64,000 bases of DNA from Aminipila terrae (GCF_010120715.1 NZ_CP047591.1:3448405-3512404), one strand, 5' to 3'. Shown: positions 9,186 through 18,745, numbered from the stretch's first letter. Notes: generated by a model not told the origin, from the sequence alone. Translations and numbers: made by a program.

Positions 9186-10076
9186 ATGGCACTTTTCACA
9201 GGTGCTGCAGTAGCACTTGTAACCCCTTTTAAAGAAGGAATTGTAGATTTTGATGCCTTAGGCAGACTTATAAACTGGCAGATTAATGAAAAAATTGATG
9301 CTATCGTCAGCTGTGGAACTACAGGTGAGGCATCCACTTTAAACGATGAGGAACATATCCAGACAGTACGGTTCACTGTTGAACATGCCCATGGCAGGGT
9401 GCCCGTACTGGCAGGAGCAGGCAGTAATGACACAAATCATGCAGTATGGATGTCACAGCAGCTAGAGAAAGCTGGTGCTGATGGCCTTTTACTGGTTACA
9501 CCTTATTATAACAAATGTACTCAGAAAGGTTTAATCAGCCATTATAAGGCAATTGCAGATTCTGTAAGTATTCCATGTCTGCTTTACTCTGTACCTGGCC
9601 GTACCGGCGTAAATATATCTCCTGACACAGTTGCAGAACTTTGCACTCACCCCAATATTATTGGAATCAAAGAAGCCAGTGGGAACATATCACAAGTTGT
9701 GGAAATTTCAAAATATATCTCATCGGATTTTGCATTATATTCCGGTAACGATGATATGGTAGTGCCCCTTCTTTCCATGGGTGGTTCAGGAGTAATATCT
9801 ACTGTTGCCAATATTATTCCTAATGATACACACCAAATGGTAGCAGCATACATTCAGGGAGATCTGAATAAAGCAAGAGAAATGCAGATTCGTATGAAAC
9901 CACTTATCGATTCACTCTTTGCTGAAGTCAACCCTATCCCTGTAAAAGCCGCTCTGAATATGATGGGCATGATTGAAAGAGAGTATCGGCTGCCTTTATG
10001 TGATCCTGAAAACAAAACTTTGTATCAGATATCCAATGAATTAAAAAGCTATGGTCTTATCAATACTAATATTTAA
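9186..10076 (+). CDS. dapA: 4-hydroxy-tetrahydrodipicolinate synthase
   Basis: The enzyme condenses pyruvate with aspartate semialdehyde, the first committed step of diaminopimelate and lysine synthesis and also the source of dipicolinate for spores. The 296-residue TIM barrel shows the Schiff-base lysine in IIGIKEASG (about residue 160), the catalytic tyrosine and arginine in LLYSVPGRTGV and the substrate-binding loop SCGTTGEAST. The ATG at 9186 is preferred because AAAGGA lies eight bases before it; an ATG at 9177 overlaps that site. It is divergent from asd, which makes its substrate, and convergent with rpmF across a terminator. Confidence 0.95.
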   Translation: MALFTGAAVALVTPFKEGIVDFDALGRLINWQINEKIDAIVSCGTTGEASTLNDEEHIQTVRFTVEHAHGRVPVLAGAGSNDTNHAVWMSQQLEKAGADGLLLVTPYYNKCTQKGLISHYKAIADSVSIPCLLYSVPGRTGVNISPDTVAELCTHPNIIGIKEASGNISQVVEISKYISSDFALYSGNDDMVVPLLSMGGSGVISTVANIIPNDTHQMVAAYIQGDLNKAREMQIRMKPLIDSLFAEVNPIPVKAALNMMGMIEREYRLPLCDPENKTLYQISNELKSYGLINTNI

Positions 10077-10088
10077 GAATAAAAAAAT

Positions 10089-10120
10089 AACACCGGATGC
10101 ATGTCCGGTGTTAAAATTTT
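10089..10120. terminator. Terminator between dapA and rpmF
   Basis: AACACCGGA (10089-10097) pairs with TCCGGTGTT (10104-10112), followed by AAAATTTTGTTTT. It probably serves dapA, and the A-rich left side could serve rpmF. Confidence 0.8.
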
Positions 10121-10135
10121 GTTTTGGTTGACTTA

Positions 10136-10318
10136 TTACGCTTCAGAAGCTATAACTTCCTTACCATCGTAATAATTGCAATTCGGGCAAACTCTATGTG
10201 GAAGTTTTGGCTCGTGGCACTGAGGACAAATTGAAAGTCCAGGTAATGCCTTCTTCATGTTTGGTGATCTTCTCTTGTCTCTTCTTGCTTTAGATGTTTT
10301 CCTCTTTGGAACTGCCAT
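10136..10318 (-). CDS. rpmF: 50S ribosomal protein L32
   Basis: This 60-residue basic protein of the large ribosomal subunit starts MAVPKRKTSKARRDKRRS. It has the zinc-binding pattern C-P-Q-C (around residue 32) and C-P-N-C (around residue 45), so it is the zinc-dependent form. GGAGG lies upstream of the ATG. It follows ackA at a distance of about 110 bases, without the DUF177 (YceD) gene that usually lies just before rpmF in related bacteria. Confidence 0.97.
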   Translation of the reverse strand: MAVPKRKTSKARRDKRRSPNMKKALPGLSICPQCHEPKLPHRVCPNCNYYDGKEVIASEA

Positions 10319-10431
10319 TCTCTACACCTCCTTTTGCTCGTGTCTCTTTGTATTTATCTCATCACAAATTACTTGTGATAAATGCAACTTCTAAAGTATA
10401 CCTTTATAAGATGAATCTGTCAACAATTATT

Positions 10432-11631
10432 TTAAATATTCTTTGTTATATTGAATGTGTCTCTGGCAATCATCAGTTCTTCATTGGTTGGAATCAGAAT
10501 AACCTTAACCTTAGAATCATCTCTGCTGATAATTGCTTCTTTACCTCTAACCTTATTCTTTACAAGGTCTAGCTTAATTCCAAGATTTCCAAGTTCATGA
10601 CAGATTACATCTCTCATTTCAATGCCATTTTCTCCAAGACCTGCAGTAAATACGATAGCATCAACACCATTCATTTCTGCAATATAAGCACCGATATAGA
10701 ATCTAACTTTGTGAGCAAATACTTTTAAAGCAAGCTGTGCTCTTTCATTTCCATCTGCAGCTGCTTCTTCAATATCTCTAAAGTCACTGGATATACCTGA
10801 AATACCCAATACACCAGATTGCTTATTTAATATTTCATTGGCAACGCCAGCTTCAAGATGTTCTTTCTGTCTGATATAAGTAACGATAGCAGGGTCAATA
10901 TCTCCTGAACGAGTACCCATAACCAGTCCTTCAAGTGGAGTGAATCCCATTGAAGTATCAATACACTTACCTCTCTTAATTGCAGAAACAGATGCACCGT
11001 TTCCCAGGTGGCAAGTAATAATTTTCAGATCTTCAAGAGCGCATCCCATAATGTCAGCAGCTCTTTCAGCTACATACTTATGGCTTGTTCCGTGGAAACC
11101 ATATCTTCTGATACCATGCTTCTGATAATATTCATAAGGGATAGCATAAATATATGATTCAGGAGGCATTGTCTGATGAAATGCTGTATCAAATACAGCT
11201 ACCATTGGTGTCTTTGGCATTAATGCCTGACATGCTGCAATACCGGATAGATTAGGGGGATTATGAAGAGGTGCTAATTCGATGCATTCTTCCAGAGCCT
11301 TAATTACTTCTTCAGTGATCAGTACTGAATGAGCATATTTTTCACCTGCATGTACAACTCTGTGTCCTACAGCTCCTATTTCGTCCATTGACTTTACAAC
11401 ACCATGTTCCTCATTCTGTACTGCGTCAAGAACATGTCCAATAGCATCTTTATGATCATTCATAGGTACTACAAGTTTAAACTTATCCATACCAACTTTC
11501 TCATGGGTAATTACTGAACCTTCCATTCCAATTCTTTCTACAAGGCCCTTACATAAAAGAACTTCATTTGTCATATCAAGAACTTGATACTTTAATGATG
11601 AACTTCCGCAATTAATTACTAATACTTTCAT
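10432..11631 (-). CDS. ackA: Acetate kinase
   Basis: The enzyme interconverts acetyl phosphate and acetate with ADP/ATP, the main substrate-level phosphorylation step of acetate fermentation. The 399-residue sequence shows the N-terminal motif VINCGSSSLKYQV, the segments GHRVVHAGEKY and RRYGFHGTSHKYV, the phosphate loop TCHLGNGASVSAI and the C-terminal TAGLGENG. The ATG is preceded by GGAGG. A strong sigma-A-type promoter lies at 11686-11713. Phosphotransacetylase is not adjacent. The divergent neighbour tmcAL uses acetate, so the pair may be functionally linked. Confidence 0.97.
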   Translation of the reverse strand: MKVLVINCGSSSLKYQVLDMTNEVLLCKGLVERIGMEGSVITHEKVGMDKFKLVVPMNDHKDAIGHVLDAVQNEEHGVVKSMDEIGAVGHRVVHAGEKYAHSVLITEEVIKALEECIELAPLHNPPNLSGIAACQALMPKTPMVAVFDTAFHQTMPPESYIYAIPYEYYQKHGIRRYGFHGTSHKYVAERAADIMGCALEDLKIITCHLGNGASVSAIKRGKCIDTSMGFTPLEGLVMGTRSGDIDPAIVTYIRQKEHLEAGVANEILNKQSGVLGISGISSDFRDIEEAAADGNERAQLALKVFAHKVRFYIGAYIAEMNGVDAIVFTAGLGENGIEMRDVICHELGNLGIKLDLVKNKVRGKEAIISRDDSKVKVILIPTNEELMIARDTFNITKNI

Positions 11632-11685
11632 CTTTATTCCTCCGTAATATATATAATATTTTAACTGTTAAAAGCAACTCATAAC

Positions 11686-11713
11686 ATTATACTCCCTTTA
11701 CACGATTATTCAA
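11686..11713 (-). promoter_or_regulatory. ackA promoter
   Basis: On the minus strand, -35 TTGAAT and -10 TATAAT are 16 bases apart, 55 bases before the ackA start. Confidence 0.7.
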
Positions 11714-11860
11714 GTATGTTCGTGGGTTTTTGCAATATATATACATAATACTACAATAGGCTTTTATTATCGTAATGGCTGAAATTATATTTTTTAGTGC
11801 ATTTTTATTGGCCCAAATAAAATGATTTATAATTAGATTTAATTGTGATAATATACAAAT

Positions 11861-13102
11861 ATGAAGGTTTTAGGAATAATAGCAGAATACAATCCATTTC
11901 ATAACGGCCATCTATATCAGTTGCAGAAATCCATTGATATGACTGAGGCCGATTTTGTTGTTGCCATAATCAGCGGTGACTTTACTCAAAGAGGTGAAGC
12001 AGCTGTGGCTTCAAAGTGGACAAGAGCAGAAATGGCAGTAAAATGCGGTATCGATCTGGTTATAGAGCTTCCCTTTGTCTTTGCCTGCAATAATTCAGAA
12101 TACTTTGCAAAGGGGGCTGTTGAAATATTAAACAGGCTGGGATGTATTACTCACCTTTCTTTTGGCAGTGAATCCGGGGACCTTTCCTTATTGAAAAATG
12201 CAGCCCTTTTTCTTTCACAGGAAACCCATGAATTTAAATTGAGTCTGAAAAACAACCTGAGTACAGGATGTTCCTATCCAAGAGCCAGGTCCGAAGCAAT
12301 AAAAGAGTGCCTCGGGGAAAAATATTCAGAGCTTTTGTTTAATCCAAATAATATCCTTGCTATTGAATATTTAAAGCAGCTTTATCTTACAGATAGCAAC
12401 ATAATACCTATTACAGTAAAACGTTATGCTGCAAGTTATTATGATAATAAGCTAACAGGCAATATTGCATCTGCATCTGCCATAAGGAAGGCTTTGGACT
12501 CTGAGGATTTTCACCGATCCACAACAGATGTTATAAAAGATTTCGTACCGAATGCAGTTTGGAATTTATTAATAAAGAACCGAGGAAATATTTCTTCATT
12601 TAATCCAGATGAACTTTATTTTAAAATGGTAACCTCAAAAATCCTTACCACATCATGTGATGATTTAAAAGAAATTTTTTCTGTAGGAGAGGGTCTTGAA
12701 AACAAGCTAAAGGAATCAATCCGGATTGCAGACAGCCTTGCCCAGTTAGAAGATGCCTTAAAATCCAAACGTTATACGGCAACCAGAATCAGCAGATTGT
12801 TGACCCATATTCTGATTGAACTTACAAAAAATGATTTTAACCATATATTAAAAAATGAAGAATATTATGCCCACATCTTAGGGTTTAATAAAAAAGGAGC
12901 AAAATTACTAAAAATCATAAAAAATGATAAAAAAGTAATGCTCCCATTAGTCACTAATATAAATAAAGAATCGGAAAGCTTAAACCATTGTCAATTATTA
13001 CTAAGTTATGATCTTTTAGCTTCCGATTTTTATAACCTTTTGCAAAATAAAAATCTTTATAACAACTCAGACAGGCTGCATAAGCCTTATATGGAACTCT
13101 AA
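11861..13102 (+). CDS. tmcAL: tRNA(Met) cytidine acetate ligase
   Basis: The enzyme (formerly YlbM) activates acetate with ATP and makes N4-acetylcytidine at the wobble base of elongator tRNA-Met. The 413-residue protein has the nucleotidyltransferase signature VLGIIAEYNPFHNGHLYQL at its N-terminus and the family segments ISGDFTQRGEAAV and SKWTRAEMAV. No Shine-Dalgarno sequence precedes the ATG. A GATAAT box at 11847-11852 would place the transcription start almost on the ATG, so the mRNA may be leaderless. It is divergent from ackA and convergent with ylbJ, a neighbourhood common in Firmicutes. Confidence 0.93.
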   Translation: MKVLGIIAEYNPFHNGHLYQLQKSIDMTEADFVVAIISGDFTQRGEAAVASKWTRAEMAVKCGIDLVIELPFVFACNNSEYFAKGAVEILNRLGCITHLSFGSESGDLSLLKNAALFLSQETHEFKLSLKNNLSTGCSYPRARSEAIKECLGEKYSELLFNPNNILAIEYLKQLYLTDSNIIPITVKRYAASYYDNKLTGNIASASAIRKALDSEDFHRSTTDVIKDFVPNAVWNLLIKNRGNISSFNPDELYFKMVTSKILTTSCDDLKEIFSVGEGLENKLKESIRIADSLAQLEDALKSKRYTATRISRLLTHILIELTKNDFNHILKNEEYYAHILGFNKKGAKLLKIIKNDKKVMLPLVTNINKESESLNHCQLLLSYDLLASDFYNLLQNKNLYNNSDRLHKPYMEL

Positions 13103-13116
13103 ATCTGAATTTTATT

Positions 13117-14082
13117 TCATAACATGATTCGGGTAAGTAAAAATGCCAGCATACCTGCCAGGACACTATGGCAGATTTTAACCAGCAGTAAATAGGAAAA
13201 GCTTACTTTGGTTCCTTCCAGCATACTCATAGACTGACCTATGATGGACAGTCCCCCGAAAGAAATCAAAATACAGCACCCAACTGTTTTATAGGCTAAA
13301 GGAATGGTCATGGTACCACTTATAGCCGAACACCCTACCGTCATTTCCAGGATTCCCTTTATAAGTCCCACATAGTACAGATTTTCTATGCTGTCTAAAA
13401 TTCCAGATAACTGTATAATGTCTGTTATCATCATGAACATTACTATATATGCCAGAATGATTCCAAGAGATTTAAAAGACGTAATGATGGAATTGGTAAA
13501 GGCTTCTAAATAGTTTTCGTTAAACCCGTCTTTTACCCTTTTTTGCTTATGTTTGTGTTTATAATTTCTATAATCCGAACTAAAAGCTTCTATTAATACT
13601 GAAAACAGAATTCCATTTAACAGGGCTCCTCCAAAATGCGCCATGGCCATAATACTACCACAGATGTTATTGCCAATCATAGACGCCCCAACTGCACCTA
13701 CAATAAAAGCCGGTCCCGAAGTACTGCAGAAACTAATCAGCCGGCGGCATTCTATACTGGGTATATAGCCACTTCTTCCCATATCTCCAATGACTTTTGC
13801 CCCCATAGGATAACCGGACAAAGCACTCATAGAAAAGGCAAAGCAACTTGGATTTAAATACCTGGTTATGCCAATCCCATTCATAAAATTTGCGCAGATA
13901 AAAAATGGCAGCATAGCAGGCAAAATATTGTTTGCCCATATTACGATACCTTTCTGTGCAGAAAACAGTGCTGTGTCAGGAAAAAGTACCATAAAAAGGC
14001 ATGCAAATCCAGTTGCCAGTACAGTAATAATATATCTCAATTTAGATTTTAATGCTTTCAAAGCAAAATTAATAATATCCAT
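13117..14082 (-). CDS. ylbJ: Sporulation integral membrane protein YlbJ
   Basis: This 321-residue protein has about seven to eight hydrophobic membrane segments and nucleoside-recognition-like gate segments (WANNILPAMLPFFICANFMN and GYPMGAKVIGDM). In Bacillus subtilis the family is needed for spore cortex formation and is made in the mother cell. The gene lies next to coaD and tmcAL, as in many spore formers, about 50 bases after the coiled-coil gene at 14134. No sigma-E promoter could be identified with confidence. The transported substrate is unknown. Confidence 0.88.
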   Translation of the reverse strand: MDIINFALKALKSKLRYIITVLATGFACLFMVLFPDTALFSAQKGIVIWANNILPAMLPFFICANFMNGIGITRYLNPSCFAFSMSALSGYPMGAKVIGDMGRSGYIPSIECRRLISFCSTSGPAFIVGAVGASMIGNNICGSIMAMAHFGGALLNGILFSVLIEAFSSDYRNYKHKHKQKRVKDGFNENYLEAFTNSIITSFKSLGIILAYIVMFMMITDIIQLSGILDSIENLYYVGLIKGILEMTVGCSAISGTMTIPLAYKTVGCCILISFGGLSIIGQSMSMLEGTKVSFSYLLLVKICHSVLAGMLAFLLTRIML

Positions 14083-14133
14083 GATAAATGTTATGAATTT
14101 ACCATGGATATTATACTCATCCGTTATTAGTTT

Positions 14134-14664
14134 TTAATCCTCTTTGTCCATCTGGGTCTTATAAGCCAAATCCTTTATTTCACTTCTGTTTGAAGCAAGA
14201 GTGGCATTAACACTCTGGAATGTATTTTCCATCTTATTAAACATATCAGCAAAATATGTTGCATTTAACTGATCCATTTTATCCTGAAAATTGAATAAGA
14301 TGCTGTCTATGTAATCAAATGTGTTTAATTTAAGCTGCTTGCAGTTTTCTTCTGCGATGCGCATGATTTCATCCGCTCTCATCTTGGATTTTACCACGAT
14401 GTCATCATTCTCAATCATAACCTCAGCCTGTCTTTTGGCATCTGTTATCACTGTCTCATATTCTTTTTTAGCTTCTTCCAGAATTCTCTGGCGCTCATCT
14501 TTTATCCACTGAGCCTGCTGAATCTCATCAGGAAGTTCTACTCTGATCTCTTTAACTATTTCTAAAATTTCTTCTGCATCAACCATAATTTTCCCAGTTA
14601 ATGGAAAGCTTGTACTAGTATCAACAATTTCTTCTATCTCATCTAATAATTCCAATACTTTCAT
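14134..14664 (-). CDS. Coiled-coil ATPase-like protein of unknown function
   Basis: This 176-residue soluble protein is almost entirely helical and charged, with a long coiled coil (about residues 55-110, LDEAKKEYETVITDAKRQAE-type heptads) resembling the stalk subunits of V- or F-type ATPases and DivIVA-like proteins. It starts with MKVLELLDEIEEIVDTSTSF, a motif seen in genes at the same position (between coaD and ylbJ) in other Clostridia, where they are often named ATPase without evidence. It is probably co-transcribed with coaD, which ends 37 bases upstream. The function is unknown; its place suggests a cell-division or envelope role, but that is a guess. Confidence 0.8.
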   Translation of the reverse strand: MKVLELLDEIEEIVDTSTSFPLTGKIMVDAEEILEIVKEIRVELPDEIQQAQWIKDERQRILEEAKKEYETVITDAKRQAEVMIENDDIVVKSKMRADEIMRIAEENCKQLKLNTFDYIDSILFNFQDKMDQLNATYFADMFNKMENTFQSVNATLASNRSEIKDLAYKTQMDKED

Positions 14665-14701
14665 TGAAATACCCTCCTGTGTTTTTCTCTTGTAAAGTAA
14701 A

Positions 14702-15184
14702 TTATCTATACTTCTTTTTCATGTAGTTTAATACCACATCAGGAACTAAACCCCCTATTTCTCCATTAAGCATGAATACTTCTTTTGCCATACTGGAACT
14801 TAAAAACGAAAATTCCGGACATGTCATTAGAAAAATCGTTTCTACATTATCATTGTACAGCCTTGCATTCATTTGAGCCATCTGGATTTCTGATTCAAAA
14901 TCCGTAGTTGCCCGAAGACCTCTTATTACCACATCGAACTTTTGCCTGTTCACATATTCCGCAAGCAAACCTGTAAAATTATCTACTTCCACATTATCAA
15001 GATGCGAAGTTGCTTCTTTAATAAGCATCTTTCTTTCATCCACACTGAAAAGCGGATTTTTGGAAGGATTTGTTATAACCCCTACTACTAAATTATCATA
15101 TAGCTTTGCAGCTCTGTTTATTAAATCTAAATGCCCATTTGTTATAGGATCAAAAGACCCTGCATATAATGCCTTTTGTTTCAT
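14702..15184 (-). CDS. coaD: Phosphopantetheine adenylyltransferase
   Basis: The enzyme makes dephospho-CoA from 4'-phosphopantetheine and ATP, the fourth step of coenzyme A synthesis. The sequence begins MKQKALYAGSFDPITNGHLD, with the nucleotidyltransferase T/H-x-G-H motif, and has the later family signature FSFLSSSMAKEV. The start is set at 15184, where AGGGG lies nine bases upstream. An in-frame ATG 54 bases earlier would overlap the end of rsmD and add residues absent from the family. The corrected length, 160 residues, is typical. It forms an operon with rsmD. Confidence 0.95.
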   Translation of the reverse strand: MKQKALYAGSFDPITNGHLDLINRAAKLYDNLVVGVITNPSKNPLFSVDERKMLIKEATSHLDNVEVDNFTGLLAEYVNRQKFDVVIRGLRATTDFESEIQMAQMNARLYNDNVETIFLMTCPEFSFLSSSMAKEVFMLNGEIGGLVPDVVLNYMKKKYR

Positions 15185-15230
15185 TAACGTGCCCCTAACT
15201 GTTTTTTTGCTATCAAACATTGTAGCATAT

Positions 15231-15767
15231 TTATCCATAAATTGAAACAGCTATTTTCCCATATCTCTTTTCTTTAATCTTCTGGTATTTTCCAATATTC
15301 TCGGGTAACTTTTCATCAAGACTGTGTTCAGCAACTATATATCCATCTTCTGTCAGTAAATCCATATCATTTATTAATTCTATACAGGAAATCATCAGTC
15401 CGTCTTTATAGGGCGGATCTAAAAAAATAATCTGCGCTTTACCGGAAATGCGCTTCAAAACCATTTCATAATCCCCTGCTATGACAGTTGCTTTGTCCTG
15501 AACTTTGCACGTATTAATATTTTCTCTGATCAGGGCCAGACTATCCTTAGACTTGTCCCCGAAATAGCAATGTCTTGCTCCACGGCTGATTGCTTCTATC
15601 CCCAGATTTCCTGTACCTGCAAACAAATCGATAACCATTTCATCATAATAAGTATCGGAAATCATACTAAAAATCGCTTCTTTAACTTTATCTGAAGTTG
15701 GCCTAACTTTCTCATCCTTAGGACTTGTTAATCTTCTGCCTTTTAAATCACCTGCTATTATCCGCAA
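15231..15767 (-). CDS. rsmD: 16S rRNA (guanine(966)-N(2))-methyltransferase
   Basis: This S-adenosylmethionine-dependent enzyme methylates G966 of 16S rRNA. The 178 residues have the RsmD N-terminus RIIAGDLKGRRLTSPKDEKV, the SAM site VIDLFAGTGNLGIEAISRGA and the catalytic FLDPPYKDGL. The start codon is TTG, with GAGGA eight bases before it; no ATG fits. It lies directly upstream of coaD, as in most Firmicutes. Confidence 0.94.
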   Translation of the reverse strand: MRIIAGDLKGRRLTSPKDEKVRPTSDKVKEAIFSMISDTYYDEMVIDLFAGTGNLGIEAISRGARHCYFGDKSKDSLALIRENINTCKVQDKATVIAGDYEMVLKRISGKAQIIFLDPPYKDGLMISCIELINDMDLLTEDGYIVAEHSLDEKLPENIGKYQKIKEKRYGKIAVSIYG

Positions 15768-15924
15768 ATATAAATCCTCGCTAACTTTAAAATCTTTACT
15801 TGTAAATTCTGATTATTATCTACATTTTATTATTTTACCATTAAAAAAGGAAAATATCTACTGTATATTCAGTAGATATTCTCCCTTTTCTAACAAAATG
15901 TTATTGACTCTGTTTTGTTATCGG

Positions 15925-16125
15925 TTATTTTCCTGATAACTGCTGTTCAGCCATGTCAACCAGCTTCTTTGTCATATATCCGCCTACATAGCCGTTCTGT
16001 CTTGCAGTAAGGTTACCCTTATCCATGCTGTCATAGTTAGCCATTCCCAGTTCAGAAGCAACTTCTGTCTTCATGTTCTTTAAAGCTGGCTTATAACTCT
16101 TATTCATCTTGTCCTGTAATGTCAT
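15925..16125 (-). CDS. Alpha/beta-type small acid-soluble spore protein
   Basis: This 66-residue protein coats and protects spore DNA in the forespore and is degraded at germination. It has the family core, with the GPR protease site in MKTEVASELG and the DNA-binding segment GNLTARQNGYVGGYMTKKLV. The ATG at 16125 is chosen because a perfect GGAGG lies eight bases upstream; an ATG at 16140 is itself part of that site. Expression is expected from a sigma-G promoter upstream, which I could not define. A monocistronic gene. Confidence 0.95.
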   Translation of the reverse strand: MTLQDKMNKSYKPALKNMKTEVASELGMANYDSMDKGNLTARQNGYVGGYMTKKLVDMAEQQLSGK

Positions 16126-16307
16126 TTTTTTTACCTCCATCTCGGCTTTTTGTGAAATTATTTCACTCTGCCGTTTGAAAATTTTGCAGCTAAATGGTCC
16201 TGTTTGAAAAACTTTTTCAAATATCCATCTGCTGTTTACGTTATTAATTTAACCCGAGGAGGTTTATATATTCGATGTAATAATTTCATTTCATGGTTGC
16301 ATTTGGA

Positions 16308-18347
16308 TTAAATACTTAATACTGCATTTTCCCCAAACAACTTTACGGTTCTCTCTCTTATTTCAGCCATTTCATGTGATAAAAGCTTTGGATCTTTTTC
16401 TAAAATAGCTTTTGCTTCTTCTCTTGCTATATTCAGAATATTAATATGTCTTATTAAATCAGCAATCTTTAAGTCAGGAAGTCCATGCTGCCGTATACCG
16501 AAGAATTCCCCAGGTCCACGAAGTTCCAGATCTTTTTCTGCAATAGCAAAACCATCTGAGGTAGCTGTCATAATTTTTATTCTCTCTTTTGATACCGGGG
16601 ATTCGCCTGCTGTTAATAAAAAACAATAAGACTGATGTTTCCCCCGACCCACTCTTCCTCTAAGCTGGTGCAACTGTGCAAGACCAAATCTTTCTGCATT
16701 TTCTATGAGCATAATTGAAGCATTAGGCACATTAATCCCCACTTCTATAACAACTGTTGAAACAAGAATTTTAATAATTCCCTCATAAAATTTTTCCATA
16801 ACATCATCTTTTTCCGTCTGCTTCATAGCCCCATGCAGCAGTGCTATTTTTACATCACAAAAATCTTTTTGGAGTTGTTCATAAAGTTCTTCTGCCGAAA
16901 GGACATTTTCTAAAGCTTCAGACTCCTCAATAAGCGGAGCTACCACATATGCCTGCCGACCTTCCTGAATCTGCTGTCTGACAAAAGAATAAGCACTCTC
17001 CTTCTTTTTCTGAGTAAATGCTTTTGTAATAATCTGCTGTCTGCCTGGAGGAAGCTCATCTATAACTGATATATCCAAATCCCCATAAATAATCACAGCC
17101 AGTGTTCTTGGTATAGGTGTAGCTGTCATAACTAATACATCAGGATTCTGGCCTTTTTCAGCCAGCAGATTCCGCTGGTTAACGCCAAACCGGTGTTGCT
17201 CATCTGTTATTACAATTCCTAAATTTTTAAATAAAACAGTAGGTTGAATGATGGCATGTGTACCTACTAAAATATGAATTTTCCCTTGTGCCAACCGTTC
17301 CAGTGTATTATTTTTATTTTTAGCAGACATGCTTCCGGATAAAAATCCTATTTCTATGCCAAGCCCTTCAAATTCTCTTCTAAGGCCCTCAAAATGTTGT
17401 CTGGCTAATAACTCTGTAGGAGCCATTAAAACTCCCTGAAATCCATTTTTTACTGCCTTATAAAGCGCAGCTTCTGCAATAACAGTCTTTCCAGAACCAA
17501 CATCTCCCTGTACCAGACGATTCATCACTTTATCCGACTCCATATCATCATTTATTTCGTCAATCACTTTTTTTTGTGCATTCGTCAGGGGATAGGGTAA
17601 ATTTTTAATAAAATCCTGTATATTTATATTTTTATTAAATGAAATACCTTTTTCCTCAGAGGTTATCCTGTTTTTAACCGATAACAGTCCAATTTGCAAA
17701 AAAAGCAGTTCATCAAATACTAATCTGTATTTTGCTATTTTCAGATGACTTTTATCCTTTGGAAAATGAATATTATCTAATGCATATTTTAAATCACATA
17801 ACTTATTTTTTTCTATTATATCTTCTGTTAAAGGTTCCTGCGCCTGAGGAAGTAAATGATTTGCTATGTTTTGCCATTTATACATATCTTGCTGGGAAAT
17901 TCCAGTGGTCAGCGGATATATGGGAATAATCCCGTGCATATAATTTTCTTCAGTCTTTAAGAATTCCGGATGAAGCATTTTAAACTTTCCAAATTCATTG
18001 GATACTTTCCCATAAAATGTAAATTCATCTTCTGGCTCAAATTTACTTATCAGGAATTTAGCATTAAAAAATACAACCTCCATACTTCCACTGTCATCAG
18101 AAACTAATAACTTTAATGTCTGTTTTTTCCCATATCCACCTTTTATTTTTAATTTTACTTTTCCCTGAACTAAAGCAAGAGAGCTGTTTTCCAGCTCTCC
18201 AATTTTCGTAACCTGCCTTCTATCCTGATAACCTCTGGGATAAAAATATAAAAAATCTTCAATTTTATTAATACCAATTTTATATAATGCCTCAGCCTTT
18301 TTAGGACCTATACCTTTAATCGTGGTGACTCTGTCATTAAGATTCAT
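16308..18347 (-). CDS. recG: ATP-dependent DNA helicase RecG
   Basis: This is a branch-migration helicase that regresses stalled forks and processes Holliday junctions. Of 679 residues, the first 150 or so hold the wedge domain (LNDRVTTIKGIGPKKAEALY start and OB-fold). The motor follows, with Walker A QGDVGSGKTVIAEAAL (about 285), the DEQH box VITDEQHRFG (about 384), MTATPIPRTLA and the RGRVGRGKHQSYC motif VI. The ATG overlaps the stop of the Asp23-family gene by four bases (ATGA), so the two are translationally coupled. The fatty acid kinase gene often found between them is absent here. Confidence 0.97.
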   Translation of the reverse strand: MNLNDRVTTIKGIGPKKAEALYKIGINKIEDFLYFYPRGYQDRRQVTKIGELENSSLALVQGKVKLKIKGGYGKKQTLKLLVSDDSGSMEVVFFNAKFLISKFEPEDEFTFYGKVSNEFGKFKMLHPEFLKTEENYMHGIIPIYPLTTGISQQDMYKWQNIANHLLPQAQEPLTEDIIEKNKLCDLKYALDNIHFPKDKSHLKIAKYRLVFDELLFLQIGLLSVKNRITSEEKGISFNKNINIQDFIKNLPYPLTNAQKKVIDEINDDMESDKVMNRLVQGDVGSGKTVIAEAALYKAVKNGFQGVLMAPTELLARQHFEGLRREFEGLGIEIGFLSGSMSAKNKNNTLERLAQGKIHILVGTHAIIQPTVLFKNLGIVITDEQHRFGVNQRNLLAEKGQNPDVLVMTATPIPRTLAVIIYGDLDISVIDELPPGRQQIITKAFTQKKKESAYSFVRQQIQEGRQAYVVAPLIEESEALENVLSAEELYEQLQKDFCDVKIALLHGAMKQTEKDDVMEKFYEGIIKILVSTVVIEVGINVPNASIMLIENAERFGLAQLHQLRGRVGRGKHQSYCFLLTAGESPVSKERIKIMTATSDGFAIAEKDLELRGPGEFFGIRQHGLPDLKIADLIRHINILNIAREEAKAILEKDPKLLSHEMAEIRERTVKLFGENAVLSI

Positions 18348-18745
18348 TTTTCATTATCTCTCCTGACTTCAATATTTCTTCTGGCAATATTTTTTGAAAT
18401 CATTCCAGTCACAACAATGGCTACACTATTAGGTTCTATAGATGTATACTGGTAAACTTTATCATGTATATCATTAATCAGTGTATTGGTAACCATACCG
18501 ATACTTGTACCAAATTTAACTACGATGTAAAGTTTGATATCTAACCCTTTTTCTCCCATAGTAATATCCATATTGTTTATATCGTCAGTTACGCCAATTT
18601 TAGCCGCAAAAGCAGTTGCTTTATTTTTATAATTGGAAATCAGCACTTTACCCTTAAACTGAGCAGCCGTTTCCGTTACAATCTTAGCAATAACAGCTTT
18701 TCCTATGATAATGCTGCCATTTTCAGTTTCCTCTTTATATAGCAA
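18344..18745 (-). CDS. Asp23/Gls24 family protein (YloU-like)
   Basis: This 133-residue protein matches the Asp23 envelope stress/alkaline shock family (GSIIIGKAVIAKIVTETAA at the start, then IKLYIVVKFGTSI and later VAIVVTGMISKN). Members associate with the cell membrane or act with the fatty acid kinase system. It starts with ATG (TTG/GGAGG-type site upstream) and overlaps recG by four bases. The common order in Firmicutes is rpmB, asp23-like, fakA, recG; here fakA is missing. It is separated from rpmB by a small divergently transcribed gene. Confidence 0.9.
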   Translation of the reverse strand: MLYKEETENGSIIIGKAVIAKIVTETAAQFKGKVLISNYKNKATAFAAKIGVTDDINNMDITMGEKGLDIKLYIVVKFGTSIGMVTNTLINDIHDKVYQYTSIEPNSVAIVVTGMISKNIARRNIEVRRDNEK

